Virus record (IMG/VR): IMGVR_UViG_3300042304_001206
Coordinates: 1-59,996 of that record
DNA length: 59,996 nucleotides
Reading direction: 5' to 3' (one strand)
Source of the DNA: a virus
In this document: positions 18,179 to 26,012 of the stretch, piece by piece
Position numbering within the stretch: the first letter of the stretch is position 1
How the letters are laid out: each line of letters starts with the position of its first letter
Translations under genes and position numbers: made by a program
Notes under the pieces: generated by a model
Databases searched by the model: none
Seen by the model: the letters and a program-made list of their open reading frames with translations, nothing else
What the model was told of the DNA's origin: nothing

Positions 18179-19426
18179 TTATTGAGTTTTTTCGTTGTAT
18201 TTAAACATTTTCTTCATCTTCTCAACTTCTTCGTTGATTGATTTAGATTTAACCGGAACGGCTTGTTTGGTATATAACTCTCTACTATCCTTATCCTTTT
18301 GTCTGTCTTTAACTTGTTTTTCAATTCCTTTAGCCGTTTCAGGTGTTGGTATTACATTACCATCTTTATCTTTAGGTTCTTCTCCAAGTTTAGATCCATT
18401 AGATGGTTTAACATCTGTCTTTTCTGTTGTTGGGGCATTACCAGTTGTTGAATGTCCCTCAATTGATTTCTTTAATCTATCTTTAAATTGTTGAGATGGT
18501 TCAATATCGTAATCTAAGTTTTCTAAACCTGCGAAGTTTTTCTTAATTTCATCTTCTTGTGCTGGTGTGTTCTTTCTTGCAACCTTTTCACCTTTACCAA
18601 TTGCCTTAGGAAATTCAGGGTTATCGTTACCATCAAATTTCATTGTTGCCGCTATTTTCTTTTCAACTGCAGCAATATTAGCCTTGTTTTCTTTACCACT
18701 TTCAGTGTGTGATTTTTTAGCCGCATCTAAACCAGGTATTGATTCACTAACCATTTTAGCAATCATATTAGTTAATTCAGTTTCAGTTAAACGTATTGTC
18801 TTCTTTTTTGATTCATACATACCACCACCACATTCACACATTTCTTTACCACATTTTTCACAACTTTTCTTTTCTTCACCCATTTCATTAGGTGTTTCTT
18901 CACCTTTATCTACATAACTATGTTTTTTTCTTCTACCTCTTAACATTTCTTCAAAATCATCTCCACCTTCTTCCTCTTCTTCCATATAAGAACCACCACA
19001 CTCTTCACAGTCTTCTTCCTCTTTTACGTCATATTCTTTATCACCAACTTTAAATTCTTTATCACCTTTTAATTTAGCGGCAGCTAATGCTCCACCAAAC
19101 GCATTTCCTTCTTCCGGTTGCATTTCTGTATTTTCCATATTGTCTGTTTCTTCTAATTGATCATTCATTTCGTCTAATTTATCTAACATGTCGTGATGTG
19201 ATTCATAAACACCTTTCTCAATGATAAGTTCTTTACCTGGATGCATTTCTTTAAATTTATCCATATCATTTTCAGCCTCTTCTTGACTATTATAAGTACC
19301 TAAAGGAATTCCCTCACATTTGATGTGATACACTTCTTTATTACCTTCAGACTCTTCAATTATAGTTTTTCTAACTTCGTCAGTAACTATACTTTCTATT
19401 AGTTGTTTTATTTCACTTACTTTCAT
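18179..19426 (-). CDS. acidic hypothetical protein with LTE motifs and Cys pairs (415 aa)
   Basis: No enzymatic domain recognised. An N-terminal helix (MKVSEIKQLIESIVTDEVRK) and a central IRLTETELTNMIAKMVSES segment around residues 215-233 resemble the LTE..L...I/V motifs common in large-phage virion proteins. Two Cys clusters, CEECGG and CEKCGKEMCECGG, could bind zinc. The remainder is low-complexity Glu/Lys-rich sequence. It may be a scaffold-like or virion-associated protein. A TATTTATA site lies 5 nt upstream of the ATG, which supports late expression. The following ParB-like gene ends 2 nt before it, so they are adjacent. Confidence 0.6.
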   Translation of the reverse strand: MKVSEIKQLIESIVTDEVRKTIIEESEGNKEVYHIKCEGIPLGTYNSQEEAENDMDKFKEMHPGKELIIEKGVYESHHDMLDKLDEMNDQLEETDNMENTEMQPEEGNAFGGALAAAKLKGDKEFKVGDKEYDVKEEEDCEECGGSYMEEEEEGGDDFEEMLRGRRKKHSYVDKGEETPNEMGEEKKSCEKCGKEMCECGGGMYESKKKTIRLTETELTNMIAKMVSESIPGLDAAKKSHTESGKENKANIAAVEKKIAATMKFDGNDNPEFPKAIGKGEKVARKNTPAQEDEIKKNFAGLENLDYDIEPSQQFKDRLKKSIEGHSTTGNAPTTEKTDVKPSNGSKLGEEPKDKDGNVIPTPETAKGIEKQVKDRQKDKDSRELYTKQAVPVKSKSINEEVEKMKKMFKYNEKTQ

Positions 19427-19428
19427 AT

Positions 19429-20274
19429 CTATATAAATATATCTTTAATCTCATTTAATACGATATTTTCCACTTGTTTACGTGGTAAACCGTATGTTTT
19501 TGAGATTTCGTTTATTATTTGTTGTATTTCTTTGTCTTCATTAACGTATTCAATTGCTCCCGTATTACCTTGATTACAATAAGGAAACTTCTTACATTTC
19601 TCTTTTACCTTAACAAAAACACTATCTGGTCCTCCCCATTTAGGGAAATTCTTATCCTTGACCGCTCTACCTTTATAGATACTGTCAGGTCCGTCAATCT
19701 TCAATGGGTCTTTACGACCACCAGAGGTTGATTTACCGAACGCAGGGACATCAAATGCACCTGAAGAACTTGAATCTGTTACTTCCCCTAATTCTTGTTC
19801 GTTTGGTTCAAAATTAGGTATTTTAGATATTTTTCTTTTAATCACATCTCCATCTCCACCAAACGCCGATCCTTCAAAAGAACCTGACGAATCTGCACCT
19901 GTTTCTTTTACTTCTTCTTTCTTTTTTGTCATATCCACGACCCACAATTTGGGGTTAATACCTTTACCAATTAAACCAGCAAGTCTTGTATTACCACCTA
20001 AAAGGTCATAATCGTTCTCACCAAATTTAACTACCATTGGTATTTCAACTTCACCCTCTTTAAAATGCTTTTCAAATCTTTTTTTCTTTTCATCCTCAAG
20101 TGTATCATAATCTAAATCCACATTATTCAATACTTCTTTAATTGAATTAAAATTAGAAATTTCAAAATCTTTAGATGCTTTCTCTAACCACTTGTCCTTA
20201 CCCATCTTTTCAAATTCACGGTAACGAAGAGCCTCACTCCACTCATGTTCAAAGTTTGGTTTAGAATACTTCAT
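19429..20274 (-). CDS. ParB/Srx-fold domain protein (281 aa)
   Basis: Residues ~70-115 carry a ParB/sulfiredoxin-like core: VEIPMVVKFGENDYDLL, then GGNTRLAGLIGKGI and LWVVD. The GGNTRL motif is the conserved nucleotide-binding box of this fold. The middle is Ser/Gly-rich linker (GADSSGSFEGSAFGGDGD, VTDSSSSGAFDVPAFG) and the C-terminus is helical (EISKTYGLPRKQVENIVLNEI). ParB-like domains in phages act as DNA-binding proteins, nucleases or regulators; which applies is not visible. Its stop and start are packed against neighbours (1-nt overlap upstream). Confidence 0.6.
   Translation of the reverse strand: MKYSKPNFEHEWSEALRYREFEKMGKDKWLEKASKDFEISNFNSIKEVLNNVDLDYDTLEDEKKKRFEKHFKEGEVEIPMVVKFGENDYDLLGGNTRLAGLIGKGINPKLWVVDMTKKKEEVKETGADSSGSFEGSAFGGDGDVIKRKISKIPNFEPNEQELGEVTDSSSSGAFDVPAFGKSTSGGRKDPLKIDGPDSIYKGRAVKDKNFPKWGGPDSVFVKVKEKCKKFPYCNQGNTGAIEYVNEDKEIQQIINEISKTYGLPRKQVENIVLNEIKDIFI
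19432..19439 (-). promoter_or_regulatory. TATTTATA element, candidate late promoter
   Basis: Exact TATTTATA on the coding strand, 5 nt before the ATG at 19426, inside the end of the preceding gene. Confidence 0.5.
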
Positions 20275-20513
20275 TATTTAACAGATTTTAAAGCAGTTTC
20301 CCAAAATGATTTTCTCTGCCATAGGGTCTTGAATAATTCAACTACTACTTTGGTTGATAAATCAATTATTTTATCGTCTATCTTTTTTGTTCCTAACTCG
20401 TCTTGAATCATCTTCACAACAATCTTATGGGCCTGTGTTGTGTCCATAAAAGATTTAATCTCTTTCTTTGTGATATTCTCAATCTCTCTCTTGTCTTGAT
20501 CTGTTAGTGCCAT
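20274..20513 (-). CDS. hypothetical protein (79 aa)
   Basis: Not recognised. Entirely helical-looking (DQDKREIENITKKEIKSFM, KKIDDKIIDLSTKVVVELFK), soluble. It sits between the ParB-like gene (1-nt overlap) and the 174-residue gene (3-nt gap). Co-conservation with the ParB-like gene would suggest a partner. Confidence 0.6.
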   Translation of the reverse strand: MALTDQDKREIENITKKEIKSFMDTTQAHKIVVKMIQDELGTKKIDDKIIDLSTKVVVELFKTLWQRKSFWETALKSVK

Positions 20514-20516
20514 TTA

Positions 20517-21041
20517 TTAGTTAGTTTTTCTCTCTTGTATTAATGGATTCATTGCAGTTTCAAATGTTTCTTGAAACTTAGCTAATTTTTCTAATTCATT
20601 TGCAACGTCTTGTTCCAATTTTAACATATCAGCATTGATATATGCTCCTGACTCTTTACCCGCAATAAAAACAAAACTAATGTCTTGATCAGTTAATGAA
20701 CCATCTAATCTAACTTGATCGGGAGCAATTGTAATACCAGGAGTAAAGTCGGCAATTTGTGAAACTTGTTGTTTAAAATTATCAATTAACTGAGATATAG
20801 CTGTTTTTTCACTATCTTGTAATGTTAAGTCCGCCTCATCTGAAGAATTCATTTTAATTTCAACATCATTTACTACCATGACGTCATTCTTAAGATTTTC
20901 TTCGGATTTATCCACCTCAGGTGATTGGAATCCAACTGCCTCGTTTAATGTTCTATTTGATGCCTTTGATTCTGTTATAGTCCTAATGGTCTTTAACATA
21001 CCTTTCATTACATCGTAATCATTTTTAGTTTTCATTTGCAT
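20517..21041 (-). CDS. hypothetical protein (174 aa)
   Basis: Not recognised. Helical N-terminus and coiled C-terminus (NADMLKLEQDVANELEKLAKF), acidic middle (NDVEIKMNSSDEADLTLQDSEK). An upstream TTG at 21059 is in frame, but the ATG at 21041 (MQMKTKND) or 21035 is a better start. It overlaps the last codons of the amidase-like gene. Confidence 0.6.
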   Translation of the reverse strand: MQMKTKNDYDVMKGMLKTIRTITESKASNRTLNEAVGFQSPEVDKSEENLKNDVMVVNDVEIKMNSSDEADLTLQDSEKTAISQLIDNFKQQVSQIADFTPGITIAPDQVRLDGSLTDQDISFVFIAGKESGAYINADMLKLEQDVANELEKLAKFQETFETAMNPLIQERKTN

Positions 21042-21627
21042 TGTTAAAAAAAACCCCAAAGTTAAAGGAAGGGTTTATATCTGTATAAATACTTGAAAAA
21101 TTGGATTTACATACTATCCCTGTGAAATTTGAAGCATTTTCCAAGTATCCGTGGGATGGTACCACTTGTTTAGTTATTTTATGTTTATCACACAACTCAT
21201 TACAAAGTTCAGAAAGGGATTTTAATTGGGTTTCGGAGTATACGTCCCAAAAATAATAGTTCCTCCAATTACGGATATGTGGTTCACCTCTGTATGGGTC
21301 TCCAATCCAATTATAAAGGACACCAGTGATGGTATCTTTGTTCAACCATCCTAAGTTCTCGACGGCTATTTTGATCTGTTTTTTGTCTATCTGAGGGTCA
21401 TTAAATGTATTGGAACTATGGTCGGTATCAAACAGTTGATAAACTACACCTAATTTAGATATAACATAATGAGGGACATCTTCATATTTCCCATTTAGAC
21501 GATATTTCATTTTACTTAAAAAATCATCTAATCTTCTTTGGGTGTCGTATAGGAATATTTGCGTCTTCTTAGACTTTCTACGAGTAATATTTAAATTATC
21601 TAAAATTTCTACGTCTTGAACTAACAT
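21025..21627 (-). CDS. N-acetylmuramoyl-L-alanine amidase-like protein (candidate endolysin)
   Basis: A 200-residue protein with the Amidase_2/PGRP layout: VPHYVISKLGVVYQLFD at 51-67, VENLGWL at 89-95, a central aromatic region, and a C-terminal VVPSHGYLENASNFTGIVCKSNF. The family cleaves the amide between muramic acid and the stem peptide, requiring zinc. The first zinc His of the usual HHT motif is replaced here by LYDT around residue 27, so catalysis is uncertain or uses different ligands. It is close to signal-anchored coiled-coil proteins (23025-25985), consistent with a lysis region. It could also be a virion-associated peptidoglycan-binding protein. Confidence 0.55.
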   Translation of the reverse strand: MLVQDVEILDNLNITRRKSKKTQIFLYDTQRRLDDFLSKMKYRLNGKYEDVPHYVISKLGVVYQLFDTDHSSNTFNDPQIDKKQIKIAVENLGWLNKDTITGVLYNWIGDPYRGEPHIRNWRNYYFWDVYSETQLKSLSELCNELCDKHKITKQVVPSHGYLENASNFTGIVCKSNFSSIYTDINPSFNFGVFFNNANEN

Positions 21628-21883
21628 TTCTCGATATAACTTTTTCTCCTTGTGGTAGTGTGTTTATTTCTTCTTCGGACGTTGGTATGATTGTTTTATT
21701 ATTTTCCAAATCATATATTACTTGATTTGGGTTAGTATCATCAGATTCCCAATATAAAGTCTCCTCTTTAGAATCTGTTAATTCTAACGTTTGGATTTGC
21801 TCTTGGGGGAGTGTATTTTCTATTGTTAACGAAACCAAGTCCACCTTCAATTCCTCCAATGTCGGAGTTAGGGACTCTTCTAA
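21596..21883 (-). CDS. -1 frame extension of the 382-residue membrane protein
   Basis: This 95-codon frame begins directly at the A10 run that ends the upstream gene and reads LEESLTPTLEELKVDLV... to NVSSRRRNFR. It contains no ATG codon anywhere and its first possible start is a TTG at 21859. That argues against an independent gene and for a C-terminal extension reached by a -1 shift at the A10 tract. Its composition (Glu/Thr/Leu-rich, acidic) matches the upstream tail. A homopolymer sequencing error is the main alternative. Confidence 0.55.
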   Translation of the reverse strand, partial: LEESLTPTLEELKVDLVSLTIENTLPQEQIQTLELTDSKEETLYWESDDTNPNQVIYDLENNKTIIPTSEEEINTLPQGEKVISRNVSSRRRNFR

Positions 21884-23028
21884 TTTTTTTTTTCATCATC
21901 TTGTTCGGATGATGTGGTTTCTTTGTTTTCGTAATGTAATCCTTCGTTCCCGTTCTGACCTATAATATCCATTCGTTCATTGTCCTCATCTATTTTTAAC
22001 TCCACGACTTCCTCAGGTGTTGCAAATGGTTCAGGAACAAAACCATCAAATTCTTGTTCGGAAACTTCCAAATCCTCTTGAACTAAAATATCAAATTCAA
22101 GTGTTTCGTTATCTTGGAAAATATTCTCCGTTTCGGGTTCTATAGTGGAAAAATTTCTTTGAACTTCTTCTTCAGTGGGTTCTTCTTGTAAAATATTCTC
22201 AATTTCTTCTTCCGTAAAGAAAGGTTCTTCGTCTTCTAAACCATCCATTAATGTTTCATCCCAATCAGATACTTCATCATCCAAATCTTCTTTAATCATT
22301 GGGTTATCAAGTGGTTCATCATATAAACCCATCTCTTCGTCGTTCTTCATTATCTCTGCCAATAATTCTCCTCTTCTTTTATATTCTTCCTCCGCTTTCT
22401 TTAATTCTTCATTTGGTGGAGGTGGATTTAATAATACCTCTTCCAATTTTTTTAAATCATCTTCACTTAAATTTAATCTTACAGACTCATCAATAAAGTT
22501 TTTTAAATCTTCGGGGTTAGATTCCGATTCTTTAATTGGTGGTGTTTCATTTTCTTTTAATCTATCTTCTTCCGTAAATTTAACTAACATATGAAGAAAG
22601 GATAATGAAATGATTGGTAACATACCTCCAGCAAAAAACGCTAAGAATCTTTTATTACCTACTAAGTCAGTTGAATCTACTCCCATTAATTCTGTTAATG
22701 GTAATACTAAATCAACCCAATCCCTAAACGACTGTCCATTGATATCGATATATGTATACGCAAAAAATACATTACCTATAAACTGTATTAACGTCACAAC
22801 CGCAAATGGGAAATAAACTTTCTTACCCATGTTTGCCGAAATGGCCGCTAATGCCGATAATGCCGCAATCTCAATTCCAATTGATAAATAAACAGCCCAA
22901 CTTACTGGATTGGATATACCATACCATTTTGTTACGTGTGAAATAGAAACAATTGCAACAGTAATGATTGGAATCAAAAATGCCGCAATAATTAATGTTT
23001 TAAAATTTTGGTTTAACCAATGTTTCAT
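21880..23028 (-). CDS. multi-span membrane protein with long acidic cytoplasmic tail (382 aa)
   Basis: Four hydrophobic helices lie in the first ~170 residues: about 10-30 (FKTLIIAAFLIPIITVAIVS), 43-63 (SWAVYLSIGIEIAALSALAA), 71-93 (VYFPFAVVTLIQFIGNVFFA) and 147-170 (FLAFFAGGMLPIISLSFLHML). The remaining ~210 residues are low-complexity and rich in Glu/Asp. It ends DDEKKN at an A10 run, from which the next frame continues without a start codon, so the natural product may be about 477 residues. Function unknown; the tail could recruit phage proteins to the membrane. Its ATG overlaps the upstream gene by 4 nt. Confidence 0.7.
   Translation of the reverse strand: MKHWLNQNFKTLIIAAFLIPIITVAIVSISHVTKWYGISNPVSWAVYLSIGIEIAALSALAAISANMGKKVYFPFAVVTLIQFIGNVFFAYTYIDINGQSFRDWVDLVLPLTELMGVDSTDLVGNKRFLAFFAGGMLPIISLSFLHMLVKFTEEDRLKENETPPIKESESNPEDLKNFIDESVRLNLSEDDLKKLEEVLLNPPPPNEELKKAEEEYKRRGELLAEIMKNDEEMGLYDEPLDNPMIKEDLDDEVSDWDETLMDGLEDEEPFFTEEEIENILQEEPTEEEVQRNFSTIEPETENIFQDNETLEFDILVQEDLEVSEQEFDGFVPEPFATPEEVVELKIDEDNERMDIIGQNGNEGLHYENKETTSSEQDDEKKN
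21884..21893 (-). other. A10 homopolymer, candidate -1 frameshift or slippage site
   Basis: The minus strand reads GAT-GAA-AAA-AAA-AAT-TAG. A -1 slip on the A run (A-AAA-AAA) bypasses the TAG and enters the open 95-codon frame that follows. Confidence 0.5.
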
Positions 23029-23318
23029 TTAGATTCTTGTTCTTTTTTTAAGTTTTCTTTAACAATAAAATGTAGTTCCATTAACTGTGGCCCTCTATCT
23101 TTTTGTGTGATCCAATTATCATAAAAACCGTGAATTGCTATTTTTTCATTTTTATGTGTTGTTTTAAGACTATCAATCGTAGATACGTTTTGTTTTTGAA
23201 TTTTTTCTAATTTAGTCACTCTACTTGAATTGCTACAAGACTTAAAAAAGAAGATGACTGTTAAAAAAATCAGTACCTGTAATTTATATGTTTTTATTAA
23301 TTCGATTAACTTTTTCAT
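23025..23318 (-). CDS. membrane-anchored coiled-coil protein (97 aa)
   Basis: N-terminal hydrophobic segment at about 13-28 (LQVLIFLTVIFFFKSCSNS), followed by a helical/coiled region (RVTKLEKIQKQNVSTIDSLK) and a polar C-terminus. The FKSC sequence is close to a lipobox but has Lys at -2, so a lipoprotein is uncertain. Topology (short N-terminal anchor plus periplasmic helix) resembles inner-membrane spanin-type lysis proteins. TATTTATA lies 13 nt upstream of the ATG, within the end of the sigma factor gene. Confidence 0.55.
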   Translation of the reverse strand: MKKLIELIKTYKLQVLIFLTVIFFFKSCSNSSRVTKLEKIQKQNVSTIDSLKTTHKNEKIAIHGFYDNWITQKDRGPQLMELHFIVKENLKKEQESK

Positions 23319-23330
23319 AATATTATATTT

Positions 23331-24140
23331 TTATAAATAGTTTAATAGACCAAAACTCTCGTTTCTAAGCTTTTTAATGGCCTTATCACGTAATTGTCTA
23401 ATACGTTCTTTTGTACAACCGTATTCCTCCCCCAAGTCCTCTAAGTTTGATTCAACACCTGTTAGACCATAATATCTCTCAATAATAACTCTTTCTCTTT
23501 CATCTAAGACACTTAACATTGCTGAAACTTTTTTCTTTATTTCTTCAGGTGAGTTCATAATAGCATCAGGTCTTTCCGCTTCTTTGTTTGGAATAATATC
23601 AATTAGTTGATCTCCGTCTTCGTTTATTTCTCTATATAGACCAACACAGTATGGTAGACCACTTGACACCGGTTCTTCACTATTATTAATAAAGAAATTA
23701 TCTTCTTGACTTAATTCTTCTTTTTTAGATTTCTGTGATTCTTGAACCAAATTTGACGGAAGACGTATAGTTCTTGCGTTTTCATTTAATGATGCCATTA
23801 TTGATTGTCTAACCCACCACACAGCGTATGATATAAATTTTAATCCACTTGTTGGATCAAATCTTTCCGCCGCCTTCATTAAACCAATATTACCTTCGGA
23901 TATGATGTCCATAATATCCATCCCTTGATTTTGAAACATTTTTGCAACTGATATAACAAATCTTAAATTACCTACAACCAACTCATCGTATAAAAATTTC
24001 TTTTCATGTTTAGTAATTGTCTTATCATTAAGTCTTTCAAAAATAACCTCTTGTCTTTCATGTGATATAACAGGTATTCTACGAATGTCCTTTATGTACT
24101 GTTGTATTTCCTCGGTGTTGTTTAAGATGGATTTTTTCAT
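23331..24140 (-). CDS. sigma-70 family RNA polymerase sigma factor
   Basis: A 269-residue sigma factor. It has region 1.2 (IQQYIKDIRRIPVISHERQ at 12-30), region 2 (NLRFVISVAKMFQNQGMDIMDIISEGNIGLMKAAERFD at 58-95), the -10-recognition helix (FISYAVWWVRQSI at 102-114, close to the primary-sigma form), a region 3 remnant and the region 4 helix-turn-helix (LEDLGEEYGCTKERIRQL around 233-250). It is shorter than a host RpoD, lacking a long region 1.1, as in Bacteroidetes primary sigma. It probably directs host core polymerase to phage promoters, the obvious candidates being the TATTTATA elements listed here. Confidence 0.92.
   Translation of the reverse strand: MKKSILNNTEEIQQYIKDIRRIPVISHERQEVIFERLNDKTITKHEKKFLYDELVVGNLRFVISVAKMFQNQGMDIMDIISEGNIGLMKAAERFDPTSGLKFISYAVWWVRQSIMASLNENARTIRLPSNLVQESQKSKKEELSQEDNFFINNSEEPVSSGLPYCVGLYREINEDGDQLIDIIPNKEAERPDAIMNSPEEIKKKVSAMLSVLDERERVIIERYYGLTGVESNLEDLGEEYGCTKERIRQLRDKAIKKLRNESFGLLNYL
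23332..23339 (-). promoter_or_regulatory. TATTTATA element, candidate late promoter
   Basis: Exact TATTTATA on the coding strand, 13 nt before the ATG at 23318 and overlapping the sigma factor stop region. Confidence 0.5.
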
Positions 24141-24185
24141 GTGGTTGGTGTTTAATTGTGTATATATAAAAATAAGTAAAAAATA

Positions 24186-24641
24186 TTACTTTTCAAAATT
24201 GTCTAAGAACTTTTTTTCCTCTTCAGTTAGACTTTCAATCCCATATAGGTCAATTTTATCTAATACGTCGTCTAATTCTAATCTTTCTCGTTGTACCTCA
24301 GTATGTTTTTCGTATTCAACTTTAATCATTAATGGATCAGAGGTTGCTGGTTTAAAAATAAAATCATTAATTGTTTCAGGTAGATAAACACTAACTATAG
24401 AAGTTTTTTCAATTAGAAAATAAAATTTAACACTATCGTTTTTTGATAACAAATGTATTTCATCGGATAATACCCCGTGGTCTTCATTAGAATCAAACAT
24501 AACAATTATGTTTTGATTATTTTCAATAACATATCTAACAGTCCAAACAAATGGTGATTTACCTAATATTTCTAAACAAAAAAATTCTATATCTTGGTGG
24601 TCATCAAAAACACCATATATGAATAACAAATATGATCTCAT
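24186..24641 (-). CDS. hypothetical protein with rhomboid-type C-terminal tail motif (151 aa)
   Basis: The N-terminal ~100 residues (MRSYLLFIYGVFDDHQDIEFF...) look like a small alpha/beta domain and are unrecognised. The last ~28 residues, LDDVLDKIDLYGIESLTEEE followed by KKFLDNFEK, match the motif at the cytoplasmic C-terminus of Bacteroidetes rhomboid proteases (the DUF6576 type, from memory). No membrane segment is present, so it is not a rhomboid itself. It lies just upstream of the sigma factor gene in the direction of transcription. Function unknown. Confidence 0.6.
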   Translation of the reverse strand: MRSYLLFIYGVFDDHQDIEFFCLEILGKSPFVWTVRYVIENNQNIIVMFDSNEDHGVLSDEIHLLSKNDSVKFYFLIEKTSIVSVYLPETINDFIFKPATSDPLMIKVEYEKHTEVQRERLELDDVLDKIDLYGIESLTEEEKKFLDNFEK

Positions 24642-24647
24642 ATTAGT

Positions 24648-25295
24648 TTATTTCTTACGATTTACGTTCCAATAAACACCTCCACCAATAAACGGAACTA
24701 ATTGACCACTAGTTCCATCAGGCCCTACTTTATTTGATACTCCAATACCAATCTTATATAAATGTTTAGCATCTTTATCTTTTATAATAAAACCTAAACC
24801 AATAAGATTGATAACATTTGGTTTATCTAACTTAGCATCAATACCAAAATAATATAAATTTTTTCTTGCGTCCCCTAAGAATGTTGTATCTCTAACTACT
24901 TTTTGTTTGATATCGCTTTTAAATGAACGACCTAACACCCTACCATTTGATATGGTATCAAACACAGTTACGGTTCCAACGTTGTTTGGTAATTTAAGAA
25001 TGTCTTTCTTAAACATTTTCATTCCGATTGAATTTAAAATTGCATTGGTATCAATTGGGTTAGTTACTGTAAAAGTATCATGAACCGCATATGGAATTTG
25101 TACTTCCACAGGTATTTCTACTTCAATGGGAACTTCAATACCAACTGTATCATGAACGGGAACTTCATATCCCACCGTATCATGTATAGTAATCGTTCTA
25201 TGTGGCATAATACCTTTTGGGTTTACGAATTCCACAATAGCCACACCAATCAATAATACAATTATTATATTTCTAATGTCTAAGATGTGTTTCAT
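24648..25295 (-). CDS. membrane-anchored protein with VPIEV-type repeats (215 aa)
   Basis: One N-terminal transmembrane helix (about 9-25, NIIIVLLIGVAIVEFV). It is followed by a beta-type repetitive segment (HDTVGYEVPVHDTVGIEVP, then IEVEIPVEVQIPYAVHDT) and a ~120-residue globular C-terminus with glycine-rich strands. The extracytoplasmic part probably spans the periplasm. It lies between the coiled-coil envelope proteins and the rhomboid-tail gene, consistent with a lysis or envelope role, but nothing specific is recognised. Confidence 0.55.
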   Translation of the reverse strand: MKHILDIRNIIIVLLIGVAIVEFVNPKGIMPHRTITIHDTVGYEVPVHDTVGIEVPIEVEIPVEVQIPYAVHDTFTVTNPIDTNAILNSIGMKMFKKDILKLPNNVGTVTVFDTISNGRVLGRSFKSDIKQKVVRDTTFLGDARKNLYYFGIDAKLDKPNVINLIGLGFIIKDKDAKHLYKIGIGVSNKVGPDGTSGQLVPFIGGGVYWNVNRKK

Positions 25296-25297
25296 AT

Positions 25298-25723
25298 TTA
25301 TTTAAGAAGATATAAAGATGTCATAATTATTCCAGCAAAAGATCCAACCTTATAAAGGAATGTTTTTCTTCTTTGTCCTTTTAATTCTTTTAATAGACTT
25401 TCAGATTTTTGTCTTTCTAATCCAAATTGTTCATCTTTCTTATTGATAATCACCTCTAAATTAGAAATTTTTTGGTCTTTTAATGTATCTTTTTGTTTAA
25501 ATAAATTAATTTGTTGGTCTTTTAAACCAATGACATTATTTAATTCAACAATCTCTAATTTTGTACCATCATAACGAATTAAGTCTTGGTAAACTAATCT
25601 AGCGACTTTTGTTGATATGGTAACTTTAGTAGTGTCTAATACAATAACTTTAGTTGTATCTGTTTGTGAATAACTGCTCAAGCTCAAGATTACCAATAGT
25701 AGTAATAGCGTTAACTTTTTCAT
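25298..25723 (-). CDS. secreted coiled-coil envelope protein, spanin-like (141 aa)
   Basis: It has a clear signal peptide (MKKLTLLLLLVILSLSSYSQ, cleavage likely after the first Ser-Tyr-Ser). A TTKV-rich segment and a long coiled coil (about 60-115, LNNVIGLKDQQINLFKQKD...) follow, then a C-terminal hydrophobic segment (SFAGIIMTSLYLL). No lipobox Cys, so it is not a classical outer-membrane Rz1. Its start lies 74 nt inside the preceding coiled-coil gene in another frame, an arrangement typical of nested spanin pairs. Spanin function is an inference from topology and nesting. Confidence 0.5.
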   Translation of the reverse strand: MKKLTLLLLLVILSLSSYSQTDTTKVIVLDTTKVTISTKVARLVYQDLIRYDGTKLEIVELNNVIGLKDQQINLFKQKDTLKDQKISNLEVIINKKDEQFGLERQKSESLLKELKGQRRKTFLYKVGSFAGIIMTSLYLLK

Positions 25724-25985
25724 CTGTGTTGTTTTTAATAATAGTTATGTTTTTTGTAACGTTATCGATTTCTTTATCGACATTAACAATGTGATTATCA
25801 ACCTTTTCAATTTGATTGTCAATTTCTTTATTTGCAGTGTAAACTGAATCGATCTCCTTTTGTAAGGATTCAATTTTAGCATTATACCCTGCAACGTCGG
25901 TTTTTATACCTTGATTTTGGAATATGGTATAAGCGGCTAAACAAGCAATCAAAACTAATAGGATATTTGTTTTATCAATCTTCAT
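25650..25985 (-). CDS. signal-anchored coiled-coil protein, Rz-like inner-membrane spanin candidate (111 aa)
   Basis: N-terminal transmembrane anchor (about 7-23, NILLVLIACLAAYTIF), then an almost continuous heptad coiled coil (AKIESLQKEIDSVYTANKEI and onward to ITTIG) and a short polar end. This is the Rz (i-spanin) topology. Its 3' part overlaps the signal-peptide gene at 25298 in a different frame. TATTTATA lies 14 nt upstream and a hairpin separates it from ClpP, so this probably starts the envelope/lysis transcript. Confidence 0.55.
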   Translation of the reverse strand: MKIDKTNILLVLIACLAAYTIFQNQGIKTDVAGYNAKIESLQKEIDSVYTANKEIDNQIEKVDNHIVNVDKEIDNVTKNITIIKNNTDEKVNAITTIGNLELEQLFTNRYN

Positions 25986-25999
25986 ATTATATGTTTTAT

Positions 26000-26007
26000 T
26001 ATAAATA
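26000..26007 (-). promoter_or_regulatory. TATTTATA element, candidate late promoter
   Basis: Exact TATTTATA on the coding strand, 14 nt before the ATG at 25985 and immediately downstream of a hairpin that follows ClpP. Confidence 0.55.
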
Positions 26008-26012
26008 TGAAG

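Noticed and set aside
21044-21076. AAACCC...GGGTTT hairpin with T8, terminator-like
   Set aside because: It falls before the stop codon of the amidase-like gene and within the following gene's start region, so a terminator there would truncate the message; AAACCC/GGGTTT pairing is also short.
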